DNA of 64,000 nucleotides from JBCCDY01 sp039030555 (GTDB lineage: Bacteria; Bacteroidota; Bacteroidia; Cytophagales; Cyclobacteriaceae), in contig JBCCDY010000011.1 in the NCBI GenBank assembly GCA_039030555.1, forward strand, positions 98,804 through 162,803, read 5' to 3'. Position numbers and translations under genes: made by a program. The notes below the pieces were generated by a model. That model was not told where the DNA came from and ran no database searches. It saw only the letters and a program-made list of their open reading frames with translations. Below, one piece after another: positions 27,929-38,200 of the stretch; position 1 is the first letter of the stretch, and each line of letters begins with the position of its first letter.

Positions 27929-29158
27929 TTGATATACGGGATAGTAATCATACTGGTATCTTATTTCTTGGCGTATAGGATCATAGATAAAGTCATACTT
28001 GTCACCAATCGAAAAACACAGAAAAGTAGTCTTTTCCTAAAGAACCTTTTTTGGTATCATCTTTTTCTATCTGTTGTCTATTACGTTTATGCCCTTTTTA
28101 ATTTTTCCGATTCGTTGCATTATTATTTAAAGATAGTTAACGATTATCGAGGCACTTCATGGAGCCACTTTTATGGCACGAGTACTATTTTTATAGAATG
28201 GTTTGGGTATCCATTTATTAAATATTTTGGATTTACCTATGAAGCTATGATGGTCCTTTTTTCTTTTTTTGGTTTTCTGGGATTTGTCTATTTCTATAAA
28301 TTTTTCAAAGAGAGGATTCGTTTCTCAAATAAGATATTAGGATATGACTTATTAACTCTATTTTTCCTTCTTCCAAATCTTCATTTCTGGTCCGGTTCAT
28401 TTGGCAAAGGCTCCTTTATATTTCTGGGGATAGCTTTGATCTTTTATTCATTGAATAGCGTTAAAAATAGGTGGACTCTTTTGATTCTCGGGAGTTTAAT
28501 AACATATCATATTCGTCCTCATATTATGTTTGTGATTCTTGCCTCCTCAGTAGTTGGATTTGCATTTAGCAATAAAGGTGTAGGTTGGGGAACCCGAATC
28601 CTCATGGTGCTCATATCAGCTTTGGCCTTCTTTTTTATTTATCAAGATGTACTGACTGCTGTAGGGATCGATCAAGGGGAGGAACTAACTCAAGGTCTAA
28701 ACCTTACAAATCGGGCGAGAGAATTATCTAAGGCCACATCAGGGATCGATATCACTGAATATTCATTGCCATCGCAAGTCTTCACTTTTCTCTTCCGACC
28801 ATTATTCTTTGATGCTCCAGGGATGTTGGGTGTGATCGTTTCTTTTGAAAATGTCTTTTTATTGGTACTTACTATTCTATTTATAGCAAGAGGAGGTATT
28901 TGGCATATTATTAAAGGCGATTTTTTAATTAAAACATCATTTCTGAGCTTTATAACAGTCTCCATTGCATTAGCTCAGATTTCAGGAAATCTTGGAATTG
29001 CAATAAGACAGAAAAGTCAGGTGATGATTTTATTTTTGTTTGTCATCATCACTTTATTTGATAACAACAAAATGAAAATATACAGACAGAATAAATTAGA
29101 TAAGCTTAGAAGGATATATTATGCCAAAAAGAATAGTACCATTTTAAGCCGGAGCTAA
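27929..29158 (+). CDS. polytopic membrane protein, possible O-antigen polymerase (Wzy-like)
   Basis: A 409-residue inner-membrane protein with about 10-11 hydrophobic segments and a long central loop (about 245-290). A basic tail of about 35 residues ends the protein. Its topology and location suit a Wzy-type polymerase, which this locus otherwise lacks although it has Wzx and Wzz-like proteins. Sequence conservation in Wzy is too low to confirm by eye. Start at TTG (27929). Confidence 0.5.
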   Translation: MIYGIVIILVSYFLAYRIIDKVILVTNRKTQKSSLFLKNLFWYHLFLSVVYYVYALFNFSDSLHYYLKIVNDYRGTSWSHFYGTSTIFIEWFGYPFIKYFGFTYEAMMVLFSFFGFLGFVYFYKFFKERIRFSNKILGYDLLTLFFLLPNLHFWSGSFGKGSFIFLGIALIFYSLNSVKNRWTLLILGSLITYHIRPHIMFVILASSVVGFAFSNKGVGWGTRILMVLISALAFFFIYQDVLTAVGIDQGEELTQGLNLTNRARELSKATSGIDITEYSLPSQVFTFLFRPLFFDAPGMLGVIVSFENVFLLVLTILFIARGGIWHIIKGDFLIKTSFLSFITVSIALAQISGNLGIAIRQKSQVMILFLFVIITLFDNNKMKIYRQNKLDKLRRIYYAKKNSTILSRS

Positions 29159-29159
29159 A

Positions 29160-30152
29160 ATGGGAAGCGCTTTTATTATATCTCTTGATTTTGAGCTTCA
29201 TTGGGGAGGTTTCGAAAAATGGTCGCTAGAGGCTTATAAGAATTATTTTAATTCTACCCGCGAACTAATACCTCAGCTATTAAAAGCATTTGAGCAAACC
29301 GATACGCATGCGACTTGGGCTACTGTAGGTTTGCTACTTAATAAGTCTAACTCTGAGTTGAATGATAATACGCCAGAAGAAATTCCAGGTTATATCAACA
29401 ATCATCTTTCTGCATATGACTTCATTGAAGCAAAGGGAATAGGAATAGATGAAGTGAATGACCCTTATCATTATGCTCCCTCAATAGCAGCTCAAATACT
29501 TAATACCAAAGGTCAGGAGCTAGGATCTCATTCCTACGCACATTTTTATTGCAACGAACCTGGTCAAACACCTTCTCAATTTTATTATGATGCCAAATCC
29601 TGGAACAAAGCTGCTTCGAAATTTGGGATATCTGCTAGATCACTAGTCTTTCCTCGAAACCAATTCAACAATAAATATCTCAATGAATGTGAAAAGGCTG
29701 GAATAAAAATAGTTAGGACGAATCCTAAGGACTGGTGGTGGCAAATAAACAGTACTGAAAATGAATCTTTCTGGAAAAGACTCAACAGAGGTAGTGACGC
29801 TTACTTAAGTCTGGGAGGAAAAACGACATTCGATCTCAAAGAGGTGAAAAAGAAAGGAGGAGTCTATTTGCTGCCAGCAAGCAGACTATTTAGACCCTAT
29901 AATCCCAAAGAGTTGTTCCTTAACAACTGGAAGATCAAACGTATTAAAAGCGAAATGACCATAGCTGCAAAAAACAATGAGTGTTACCATTTATGGTGGC
30001 ATCCACATAATTTTGCTAGGCATCCAGAACAAAATCTCAAAGATTTAAGTGAAATCTTAAACCATTTTACTGAATTGAAATCAGAATATGATTTCCAAAG
30101 CTTAAATATGAATGAGGTTGCTTTATTTTTAGATAATGGTAAGGGTTCTTAG
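29160..30152 (+). CDS. polysaccharide deacetylase-family (NodB-like) protein
   Basis: A 330-residue protein that begins SAFIISLDFELHWGG, where the Asp of SLDFELHW matches the first NodB motif. THATWATVGLLL near 50 corresponds to the TF(F)VG motif, and LGSHSYAHFYC near 120 to the metal-binding H-x3-H. The WWHPHNF segment near 280 may be the last motif. No signal peptide, so it probably acts in the cytoplasm on a nucleotide- or lipid-linked sugar. It overlaps the next gene by 17 bp. Confidence 0.75.
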   Translation: MGSAFIISLDFELHWGGFEKWSLEAYKNYFNSTRELIPQLLKAFEQTDTHATWATVGLLLNKSNSELNDNTPEEIPGYINNHLSAYDFIEAKGIGIDEVNDPYHYAPSIAAQILNTKGQELGSHSYAHFYCNEPGQTPSQFYYDAKSWNKAASKFGISARSLVFPRNQFNNKYLNECEKAGIKIVRTNPKDWWWQINSTENESFWKRLNRGSDAYLSLGGKTTFDLKEVKKKGGVYLLPASRLFRPYNPKELFLNNWKIKRIKSEMTIAAKNNECYHLWWHPHNFARHPEQNLKDLSEILNHFTELKSEYDFQSLNMNEVALFLDNGKGS

Positions 30153-31290
30153 GGTCACAACGGTTCCCATTTCATTAAATATTTTATTGAAAGGGCAATT
30201 TGAATTCATGAGATCTCATGGATTTGATGTTATTACTGCAAGTGCTGAAGGAAACGAAATCGATGAATTAAGAAAAAGGGAAGGAGTTGATCATTATATT
30301 ATTCCATTAACACGAAAAATAACTCCAATTAAAGATTTAATTGCTTTATGGAAAACATATTGGCTAATTAATACTCTTAAGCCAGATATTGTACATACAC
30401 ATACACCAAAAGCAGGTTTAATTGGAATGCTAGCAGCCAAATTAGCTGGGGTCAAAGTGAAATTACACACCATTGCAGGTTTGCCATTAATTGAGGCTAA
30501 AGGGTTAAAAAGAATAATTTTAAAGTTAACTGAGAAGCTAACCGTATGGTCTGCCAATGTTGTATATCCCAATTCCTACGTCATGATACAATTGATTGAA
30601 AAGGAGTTGAATATTTCTCGTGAAAAACTGAAGGTATTAGCTAATGGAAGCTCTAATGGTATTGACACTGAATTTTTTAGAAACAGTGATTTTTTAGAGG
30701 ATGAAGCTGAAAATTTAAAGCAAAAGTTTGGTATTCGCCCCAAGGATTTAGTACTAGTTTTCGTAGGTAGGATAGTGAAAGACAAAGGCATAAACGAATT
30801 GGTAGAAGCTTTTGTAGATTTAAATGAAGCTAAACCTAATATCAAACTACTCCTCATTGGGCCTTTTGAAGATGATTTAGACCCAATAAGCGATAATTCC
30901 CGAAATCTAATTAATAATGACCCTTCTATTATTATGACTGGATTTATTAAGGACATAAGGCCTTATCTGATACTCTCAGATATATTTATCTTTCCAAGCT
31001 ACAGAGAGGGGTTTCCTAATGTAGTTATGCAAGCTGGTTGTATGGGTTTACCTTGTATCGTAAGTAACATAAATGGTTGTAATGAAATTATTGAAGAAGG
31101 TGTAAATGGTTTAATAGTAAATTCAAAAGATGTTATAGCATTAAAAAATGCTATAAATACGCTATTAGAAAATCAATCAAAAAGGCTAGAACTTGCTAGC
31201 AACGCAAGAAGAATGATTATTGATCGGTATGACCAACAAATTGTATGGAAAGCGATACTTCATGAGTATAAGTCTTTTTTAGATGTATAG
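30136..31290 (+). CDS. family 4 glycosyltransferase (PglA-like)
   Basis: A 384-residue GT-B enzyme. HTHTPKAGLIGMLAAKLAG and KLHTIAGLPL in the N-terminal domain and FVGRIVKDKGINELVEAF plus FPSYREGFPNVVMQA in the C-terminal domain match the PglA/EpsD group that acts right after a PglC-type initiating enzyme. It overlaps the PglC-like gene by 8 bp, which supports the second-sugar role. Exact sugar unknown. Confidence 0.82.
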   Translation: MVRVLRVTTVPISLNILLKGQFEFMRSHGFDVITASAEGNEIDELRKREGVDHYIIPLTRKITPIKDLIALWKTYWLINTLKPDIVHTHTPKAGLIGMLAAKLAGVKVKLHTIAGLPLIEAKGLKRIILKLTEKLTVWSANVVYPNSYVMIQLIEKELNISREKLKVLANGSSNGIDTEFFRNSDFLEDEAENLKQKFGIRPKDLVLVFVGRIVKDKGINELVEAFVDLNEAKPNIKLLLIGPFEDDLDPISDNSRNLINNDPSIIMTGFIKDIRPYLILSDIFIFPSYREGFPNVVMQAGCMGLPCIVSNINGCNEIIEEGVNGLIVNSKDVIALKNAINTLLENQSKRLELASNARRMIIDRYDQQIVWKAILHEYKSFLDV

Positions 31291-31891
31291 AAGAATTTTG
31301 AAACCTTTTGCAGACTTCATTATAGGACTTTTAGTATTAATTGTCACAACCCCCATTTGGCTCTTGATATGTATATTGTTGCTTATTTCTAACAGCGGTA
31401 AACCTTTCTTTACTCAAAAAAGGCCTGGTCATCATAGTCATGTTTTTAGGGTGATTAAGTTTAAAACCATGAACGATAAAAAAGATAATGAAGGAAAACT
31501 ATTGTCTGACGAAAAAAGGCTTACTAAGGTTGGTAAATTTATACGTAAAACATCTATGGATGAATTACCTCAGCTTGTCAACGTAATTAAAGGCAATATG
31601 TCTTTCGTCGGGCCAAGGCCTTTATTAAAAGAATATTTACCCCTATATAGTGTTACGCAAAAAAGAAGGCATGAAGTAAAACCAGGAATTACCGGATGGG
31701 CACAGGTTAATGGAAGAAATGCAATTTCATGGAAGGAAAAGTTTGAATACGATGTATGGTACGTTGATCACCAGTCTTTTTGGCTGGATTTAAAAATTTT
31801 ATTTTTAACCGTAATCAAAGTTTTCAAAGCGGAAGGTATTAGTGGAAAGGATTCCGTAACTATGAAGCCATTTAACGGAAATCAAGAATAG
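31283..31891 (+). CDS. pglC: initiating phosphoglycosyl transferase (PglC-like)
   Basis: A 202-residue monotopic membrane enzyme of the bacterial sugar transferase family. It has one N-terminal re-entrant hydrophobic helix (about 12-38), KRPGHHSHVFRVIKFKTM, the catalytic Asp-Glu in TSMDELPQL near 92, FVGPRPL, and KPGITGWAQVNGRNAISW. The short PglC-like length, without a WbaP N-terminal domain, suggests transfer of a diacetylbacillosamine-type phospho-sugar to undecaprenyl phosphate. It would start the repeat unit. Confidence 0.88.
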   Translation: MYRRILKPFADFIIGLLVLIVTTPIWLLICILLLISNSGKPFFTQKRPGHHSHVFRVIKFKTMNDKKDNEGKLLSDEKRLTKVGKFIRKTSMDELPQLVNVIKGNMSFVGPRPLLKEYLPLYSVTQKRRHEVKPGITGWAQVNGRNAISWKEKFEYDVWYVDHQSFWLDLKILFLTVIKVFKAEGISGKDSVTMKPFNGNQE

Positions 31892-31905
31892 TTTTTATAT
31901 TCAAT

Positions 31906-32505
31906 ATGTATCTATTAGGGGCAAGTGGACATGCAAAAGTTGTAATTGATATCTTGGAACTTTCAAATCAACATATTGACTGTTTATTCGATAAAGATGA
32001 ATCCATTACTCATATTCAGGATTATAATGTATTGCCGGAACAAAAAATTAAACAGCATTATGACCTCATTATTTCGATTGGAGATAACTTAACTAGAAAG
32101 AAAGTATGGGAGAAATTCCCTTATAATAAATATGGTATTGGGATACACCCTCGTTCAATCATTTCAAAAAGGGTATTGGTATTGCCAGGTAGCGTGGTAG
32201 TGGGAGGGGCAATAATCAATTCAGATACCGTCATTGGCAATCATGCTATAATTAATACTGCCTCTTCGGTAGACCATGACTGTAAGATAGGTGATTTTGT
32301 ACATATAGCTCCAAACTCAACGCTTTGCGGTGGGGTAACTATAGGTGAGGGAACGCTCATAGGGGCTAACGCTGTTGTAATACCTGGTATAAAAGTCGGT
32401 AAGTGGTGCGTTGTAGGAGCTGGGTCGGTAGTAGTTAATGACATTCCTGATTATTCCTTAGTAGTAGGCAATCCCGCTCGAGTAATAAGATATTTGAATG
32501 ATTGA
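31906..32505 (+). CDS. sugar O/N-acetyltransferase (PglD/NeuD-like)
   Basis: A 199-residue left-handed beta-helix acetyltransferase. YLLGASGHAKVVIDILEL is the N-terminal sugar-nucleotide-binding Rossmann-like part. SSVDHDCKIGDFVHIAPN contains the catalytic His, and hexapeptide repeats run to IPGIKVGKWCVVGAGSVV. It probably acetylates the 4-amino sugar made by the PglE-like aminotransferase. It overlaps a second homologue by 8 bp. Confidence 0.85.
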   Translation: MYLLGASGHAKVVIDILELSNQHIDCLFDKDESITHIQDYNVLPEQKIKQHYDLIISIGDNLTRKKVWEKFPYNKYGIGIHPRSIISKRVLVLPGSVVVGGAIINSDTVIGNHAIINTASSVDHDCKIGDFVHIAPNSTLCGGVTIGEGTLIGANAVVIPGIKVGKWCVVGAGSVVVNDIPDYSLVVGNPARVIRYLND

Positions 32506-33151
32506 AGATATAGTTATCGTTGGTGCAGGTGGCCTTGGGCGTGAGATTGCTACTGTTATCGAAAATATCAATAGAGATGATAAAAGATGGAATCTTATAG
32601 GGTATTACGATGATGACCCATCTAAGTCTAGTATAGGAGAGCACCCCATATTAGGCAATCTAGAACAACTAAAAAAAAAACAGGGACAAAATGTGATTTT
32701 AGCCTTAGGAAAACCTCTTCTCAAAAAGAAAATCATTGAGTTCCTAAAAGCCTCAAATCATAGCTTTCCTTCCATCATTCATCCTGGTGTTATTTTTGGA
32801 GATAGAAGTACAATAAGTTTAGGAATGGGAAATATCATTACTGCTGGCTCTATTTTAACAACAGATATTCAAATTGCTAATTTTTGCCTAATTAATCTGA
32901 ATACAACTATTGGACACGATGTTAACTTAGAAAGCTTCGTATCAATTATGCCAGGGGCGAATATTGCTGGTTCAGTTAAAATATATGAAGGCGCTTTTTT
33001 GGGCAGTGGTTGTAACTTAATTAATAGAACAACTATAGGTCGATGGTCGAAAATAGGAGCGGGGTCTGTTGTAATTTCAAATATACCTGAAGGAAGTACC
33101 GCTGTTGGTGTTCCAGCAAAAGTTATAAAATTAGCAGATGGGTTTTTTTAA
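32498..33151 (+). CDS. second PglD/NeuD-like acetyltransferase
   Basis: A 217-residue paralogue of the gene before it. It has VGAGGLGREIATVIENI at the N-terminus, TTIGHDVNLESFVSIMPG with the catalytic His, and hexapeptide repeats to WSKIGAGSVVISNIP. Two PglD-like enzymes side by side suggest two different acylated amino sugars, one possibly for the nonulosonate route. It overlaps the XrtF gene by 14 bp. Confidence 0.8.
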   Translation: MIEDIVIVGAGGLGREIATVIENINRDDKRWNLIGYYDDDPSKSSIGEHPILGNLEQLKKKQGQNVILALGKPLLKKKIIEFLKASNHSFPSIIHPGVIFGDRSTISLGMGNIITAGSILTTDIQIANFCLINLNTTIGHDVNLESFVSIMPGANIAGSVKIYEGAFLGSGCNLINRTTIGRWSKIGAGSVVISNIPEGSTAVGVPAKVIKLADGFF

Positions 33152-33668
33152 TGATTTTAAGCCAGCGATACTTTTTTTATCCAAGTTCTTAGGACTTTAT
33201 TTCGTACTTAATCTCGCCTATGGATTTTATATAGAAAGCCATGGCTCAAAACCGGATCCTGTAACTAAGTGGGTAACAAATCAAACTGCTGAAATACTTG
33301 AACTCGGAGAGGACGACATTGAGGCAGCTTATCTTGAAAACTCAAGGAGTATTTCAATAATCAATAGTGGAAGAGCTGTTATTTCTGTGTTTGAAGGGTG
33401 TAATGGATTGAATGTGATCATCATATTCCTGTCTTTTTTGATAGCTTTTGGCCCCTACAAAAGACAACTCTTATGGTTTACAGTTGTAGGAATTATTATA
33501 ATTCACATTTCAAACTTGGCTCGTATAACCCTACTCTATTATGTTTCTTTGAATTTTGAAGACTATCTCTATTTCACTCATAAATACCTATTTACTGCCA
33601 TTATTTATGTAGTGATTTTTTGTTTGTGGCTGTTTTGGATAATAAATTTTTCTAAAAGAACTAACTAA
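33138..33668 (+). CDS. xrtF: exosortase, XrtF family
   Basis: A 176-residue inner-membrane transpeptidase-like protein with about four helices. The exosortase catalytic set is visible: C88 in VFEGCNGLNV, R129 in SNLARITLL and H148 in YFTHKYLF. Family members cut C-terminal sorting tails of exported proteins and are tied to polysaccharide loci in Bacteroidota. The following gene is the usual XrtF partner, and a short protein at 38903-39097 is a plausible substrate. It overlaps the acetyltransferase gene by 14 bp. Confidence 0.88.
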   Translation: MGFFNDFKPAILFLSKFLGLYFVLNLAYGFYIESHGSKPDPVTKWVTNQTAEILELGEDDIEAAYLENSRSISIINSGRAVISVFEGCNGLNVIIIFLSFLIAFGPYKRQLLWFTVVGIIIIHISNLARITLLYYVSLNFEDYLYFTHKYLFTAIIYVVIFCLWLFWIINFSKRTN

Positions 33669-33672
33669 GCTG

Positions 33673-34080
33673 TTGAAAAGTAGGTTTCTTCTAGGAATTA
33701 TATCGTGCATTGGACTTGCCCTGGTTTATTTTTTTCAAAAATATAATTACGCTGGTTTGATTCATTCCATTATCCCTATACTTGATCTGGAAGATCGCTC
33801 ACAAGTATTTGTGATTAATAAAATAATTAGGTTTCTGTTGAATGACAGTCTGGCAATCATGCTTGTTCACTCCATTTTTTTAAATAAGTCTTACACTAAA
33901 TTCGTTTTTCTTGTACAGTTTTTTGGTTTTTTTACTCTTCTATGTCCTTACTTGTACTTGAAAGTCGTTGTTGGGACTGGAAATGGGCCACTCATATCGT
34001 TTTTGCATAGATTAATAATAAATCCTACGTTGATTCTCTTAACTATACCCGCCTTTTATTATCAGAGGAAAAATGAATAA
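33673..34080 (+). CDS. exosortase F system-associated membrane protein
   Basis: A 135-residue protein with four hydrophobic segments. A short charged loop after the first helix reads DLEDRSQVFVINKIIRFLLNDS, and FLHRLIINPTLILL precedes the last helix. Position directly behind XrtF and size match the small membrane partner found with XrtF in Bacteroidota. Its role is unknown; it may position the substrate. TTG start at 33673, 4 bp after xrtF, and 8-bp overlap with the aminotransferase gene. Confidence 0.8.
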   Translation: MKSRFLLGIISCIGLALVYFFQKYNYAGLIHSIIPILDLEDRSQVFVINKIIRFLLNDSLAIMLVHSIFLNKSYTKFVFLVQFFGFFTLLCPYLYLKVVVGTGNGPLISFLHRLIINPTLILLTIPAFYYQRKNE

Positions 34081-35191
34081 AAAAAGAATTTATCTATCAT
34101 CACCGCATATGGGTGGTAACGAATTAGAATACATCAAGGAGGCATTCGATACAAATTGGATATCCCCAGTTGGACCAAACATTGATCTTTTTGAAAAATC
34201 TTTATCTGAATATTCGGGTGTGCCTTATGTCGCGGCTTTAAGTTCCGGTACGGCTGCTATCCATCTTGCATTGATCATTTTGGGAGTAGAGCAGGGTGAT
34301 GAGGTTATTTGTAGTTCTTTTACGTTTGCAGGTAGTTGTAATCCTATCGTTTACCAAGGAGCTACTCCGGTTTTTATTGATTCGGAGACGGAGACTTGGA
34401 ATATGGATCCGGTATTACTGGAAGAAGCTATTAAAGACCGATTGCAAAAAAGCAAGAAACCAAAAGCTATAATCCTTGTTCATCTTTACGGTATGCCAGC
34501 GCAGATAGACGAAATAATGGCTATTGCGGAAAAATACGAAATACCAATCATTGAAGACGCTGCCGAAGCACTGGGTTCGTCATATAAAGGAAAAAAGCTA
34601 GGCAGTTTTGGAGATATAGGGATTTATTCATTTAATGGCAATAAGATAATAACCACTTCTGGGGGAGGGGCTTTGGTTTCAAACAACCAGAAGTACGTTG
34701 AAAAGGCAAAATTCCTAGCGACCCAAGCACGTGATTCAGCACCACATTATGAACATTCGCAGATTGGCTATAATTACCGTATGAGTAATATTAGCGCAGG
34801 CATCGGTCGCGGGCAAATGGAAGTTCTTGATAAACATGTTCTTAAGAGAAGAGAAATCTTCGAAGTTTATGAAAATAAATTGAAACAATACCTCTCTTTT
34901 CTAAGCGAACCGGATGGTTTCTTTTCTAACAGATGGTTAACTTCAGTTTTAACTAATTCTTTTAGTGCAAGAGAAAAAATTCGAATAGAATTAGAAAAAG
35001 AAAATATTGAATGTAGGCCATTATGGAAATCGATGCACCTTCAACCTATTTTCGAAACGTATCCATTTTACAGTAATGGGGTTAGTGGTGATTTGTTCGA
35101 AAAGGGGATATGTTTACCATCTGGGTCTAATATGAGTGAGATTAACTTGGATAGAGTTATTTCAAGTATTAATTGTATTTTTAGAAATTAA
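34073..35191 (+). CDS. nucleotide-sugar aminotransferase (PglE/EpsN-like)
   Basis: A 372-residue PLP enzyme of the DegT/DnrJ/EryC1/StrS family. It begins IYLSSPHMGGNELEYIKEAF and NWISPVGPN, has LSSGTAAIHLAL, and the PLP lysine in YSFNGNKIITTSGGGA (about 191). This is the PglE-type pattern: it aminates UDP-4-keto-6-deoxy-GlcNAc, which the PglF-like enzyme at 39102 would make and the PglD-like proteins would acetylate. It could alternatively serve as LegC, which is otherwise missing. Confidence 0.86.
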   Translation: MNKKRIYLSSPHMGGNELEYIKEAFDTNWISPVGPNIDLFEKSLSEYSGVPYVAALSSGTAAIHLALIILGVEQGDEVICSSFTFAGSCNPIVYQGATPVFIDSETETWNMDPVLLEEAIKDRLQKSKKPKAIILVHLYGMPAQIDEIMAIAEKYEIPIIEDAAEALGSSYKGKKLGSFGDIGIYSFNGNKIITTSGGGALVSNNQKYVEKAKFLATQARDSAPHYEHSQIGYNYRMSNISAGIGRGQMEVLDKHVLKRREIFEVYENKLKQYLSFLSEPDGFFSNRWLTSVLTNSFSAREKIRIELEKENIECRPLWKSMHLQPIFETYPFYSNGVSGDLFEKGICLPSGSNMSEINLDRVISSINCIFRN

Positions 35192-35246
35192 TTGATCAGT
35201 ATTAGTATAAGTTTAATGTTTATCTTCGTAAAAAAAGAACGCTAGT

Positions 35247-38200
35247 GTGAATAAAATTATACTATTTATTTTCTTGATGTGTACAATATGCTCAGTCAAA
35301 GCTCAGCAATTTGTCGCAACACAAAATGGTAACTGGAATGTTGGAACCACTTGGGGAGGAGTTTGTACTTCAGGTTGTATAGCTGGGATAGATTATCCAG
35401 GAGCATCGAATGATGCATTTACCAATGGTTTTCAAATAACAGTTGCGGGGAATCAAAGTTGTCGTGATCTTTTTGTTGAAGACGTAGCTGGAAGCCTTAT
35501 TTTTCCTGGTCAGATTACAGTAAATGGAGTTATGATTGGTTGGTCAGGTGGCCAATTCGGAATACCTGCATTTGGAGGACTTATTAATAATGTTTTTTCA
35601 GGTACTAGTGTATTTACTTTCACAGCTACTGATTTAAGCAATTTTGGGAACTTTAATACATTTAATAATGAAATAATTGCTTTTTGGAATAATAACTCTC
35701 CAATTGGGGTAGCAAGATTTCAACTCAGTAACCCAGGTGTAATAGATTCTGATTTTTCGTTGGCGAGTATAAGGTTTACAAATCAGTTTATCCATTTAAG
35801 TGGAGCTCTTTCTACCGGACCGTCACTCTCGGCTATAGAAATAGGCTCATCTTTTATTGTTAATGCCCCTTTTACTTCTTTAGTGCCTATTTATGGGATT
35901 ACTGGAGTTAGTAGCTTAATTGCAACTACACAGATAAATAATTCTCTTGTAATGTCTTCCTCAGGAGCATATCTAAATACTAACACTTTTATAATGTCAG
36001 CTCCAGGTAGTTTAACCACAAGTTTTAGTGGCGGAAGTCAATCGGAAGGTTGGTGGCTCGATTCTAATTCTCCAACTACCTTAAATATTAATTCTTCTGC
36101 TACAATAAACTATAATGCTAATACAAGCCAAAATATTTTTTCAACAACCTATGGTAATTTAATAGTAGAAGCTTCATCAACAGTAACTAAAACACTTGTA
36201 GGAGGTAATTTAACTATTTCTGGTGGACTAACTGTAAACGGAACAAATACTACTTTTGATACCGATAATAATCAAGTTACTATAGGAGGAGATTTGGTAG
36301 ATAATGGTATTTGGGCTCCTAATGGATTAGTTGATTTCAATGGTAGTGGTAATCAAACAATTAATGGTTCTTCTCCTACTGTGTTTAATGGCGGTATAAG
36401 AATAAGTAATATGTCAGGAATAGTTTCGATGAGCAATATCGGAGCAGATGTTAATGGTACCTTTGATATTGATCCTTCTGCTTCGTTCGATCCTGTAGAT
36501 CAAACCATTAATGTTTCTTCTAATATGACCATAGATGGGGCAATTAATGCAAGCGATGGTACTTTTATTTTTGATGGAACTACTACTATCAGTAGTGTAA
36601 ATACCAATTCTAAAAACTTCAATGATGTTCAAATAACAGGAATACTTAATGCACCAATCCCTTCCGATGGCTCAATGAACATTTCTGGTGACTTTACAAA
36701 TGATGGAAGTTTTAATAGTAATGGAAGTCTTCTAGTATTTAATGGATCTGATATAGGCGGACAATCCATCTCCGGATCTCAATCAATAAGTTTTACGGAT
36801 ATGGAAGTTAGTAATCCTCAGACGGTATTTCTTGACGGGACAGCTAATTTGAACGGTACTTTGACTTTATCCGAGAATGGAATTTTTGATGTAGATGGAG
36901 AACTTAATACCGGTACTTTTACAATCGAATCAAACTCTGTGACGTCTTCAGCAAGAATCGCTGAAATACCTTCTGGTGCAAGTGTAGTAGGCAGTTTAAT
37001 AATGGAGCGATTTGTGACTGGGGTCAGCGGAGGGGATTTCCGTTACTTATCTTTCCCAATTAGCGGTCCACCAAGCAGTCTTTTCTTAGATCAATGGTCA
37101 GATAATTTCCCTATCACTGGAGCATCATATTCTAATCCGGATCCTGCCGGTTCTAATAATGTAGTTGATGAGAATGCTACTTCTGTTTTTTTCTACAATG
37201 AGATAAATGATGCTTTTGAAGAAGTGGCTGGAGCTACTGTCGAAGTAGCACCTTTGGAGCCTGGAAGAGGTTATTCTGTTTTTACCTATTTAGATGGAAC
37301 ACATACGATTGATATGAATGGTGAAATCATACAAGGTGCTTACACGAATACGAATATTAGTAATACGGGAAGTGGTTTTAATCTGGTTGGTAACCCATAT
37401 CCTTCATCAATTAGTGGAAATCTATTATTAGATGATGCTTCTAATAGTGGATTCGATAATACTTTTCATATAAGAAGTGCTAATGTGAGTGGTACCACGT
37501 TCTTCGCCAGTTATAATACTGAAACAAATTCCGTGGCCGGTACGGTTGATGAACACCCAAATGGTACTAGTTGGGATGGAACAATTGCAATGGGACAAGC
37601 ATTTTGGCTGCAAAGCACTGGAGCTGCGGAACTCTCATTTACTGAGTCTATGAAAGTAGAACCTAATACGTCGTTGGATGGATCCTTTCTAAATGATAGT
37701 AGAGGGAAAGATTTTATAAGCATACGTTTAGAAAGTAATGACGAACAGGTTGATGTAGCAGTTATTGCATTGAGAGATTATGCAACGGATACATTTGATA
37801 TAGGATTTGACGCTATAAAATTTAGAAATGGAAATTTCGACGCTAACCTTGGGTTTAGAAATCACATAAATCTTTCTTCATTTTCTGCTAACCCTGAAGA
37901 TAATCTTGTTTTCAATTTTGTTTCGTCAACAAGTTGCGAGCAAAATATAAATTTGAGAATGGAAGATACGCCTGTTGGAGAGTATTCTTTAAGCTTTTTG
38001 GATATGGATAGTTTTTCATCTCCTTTCAATTTGGTTTTGATTGATAATTTCACTGGCACCTCACATAATATCAGCAATTATTTTGTGTACGAATTTGAGA
38101 TCACAGAAGACGAACTTTCTACTGGTGATGATCGATTTGATGTTCAATTTTCATCATTAGCCAATATCCCTACAATAGAATTGTCTAACACGAGTTTTAG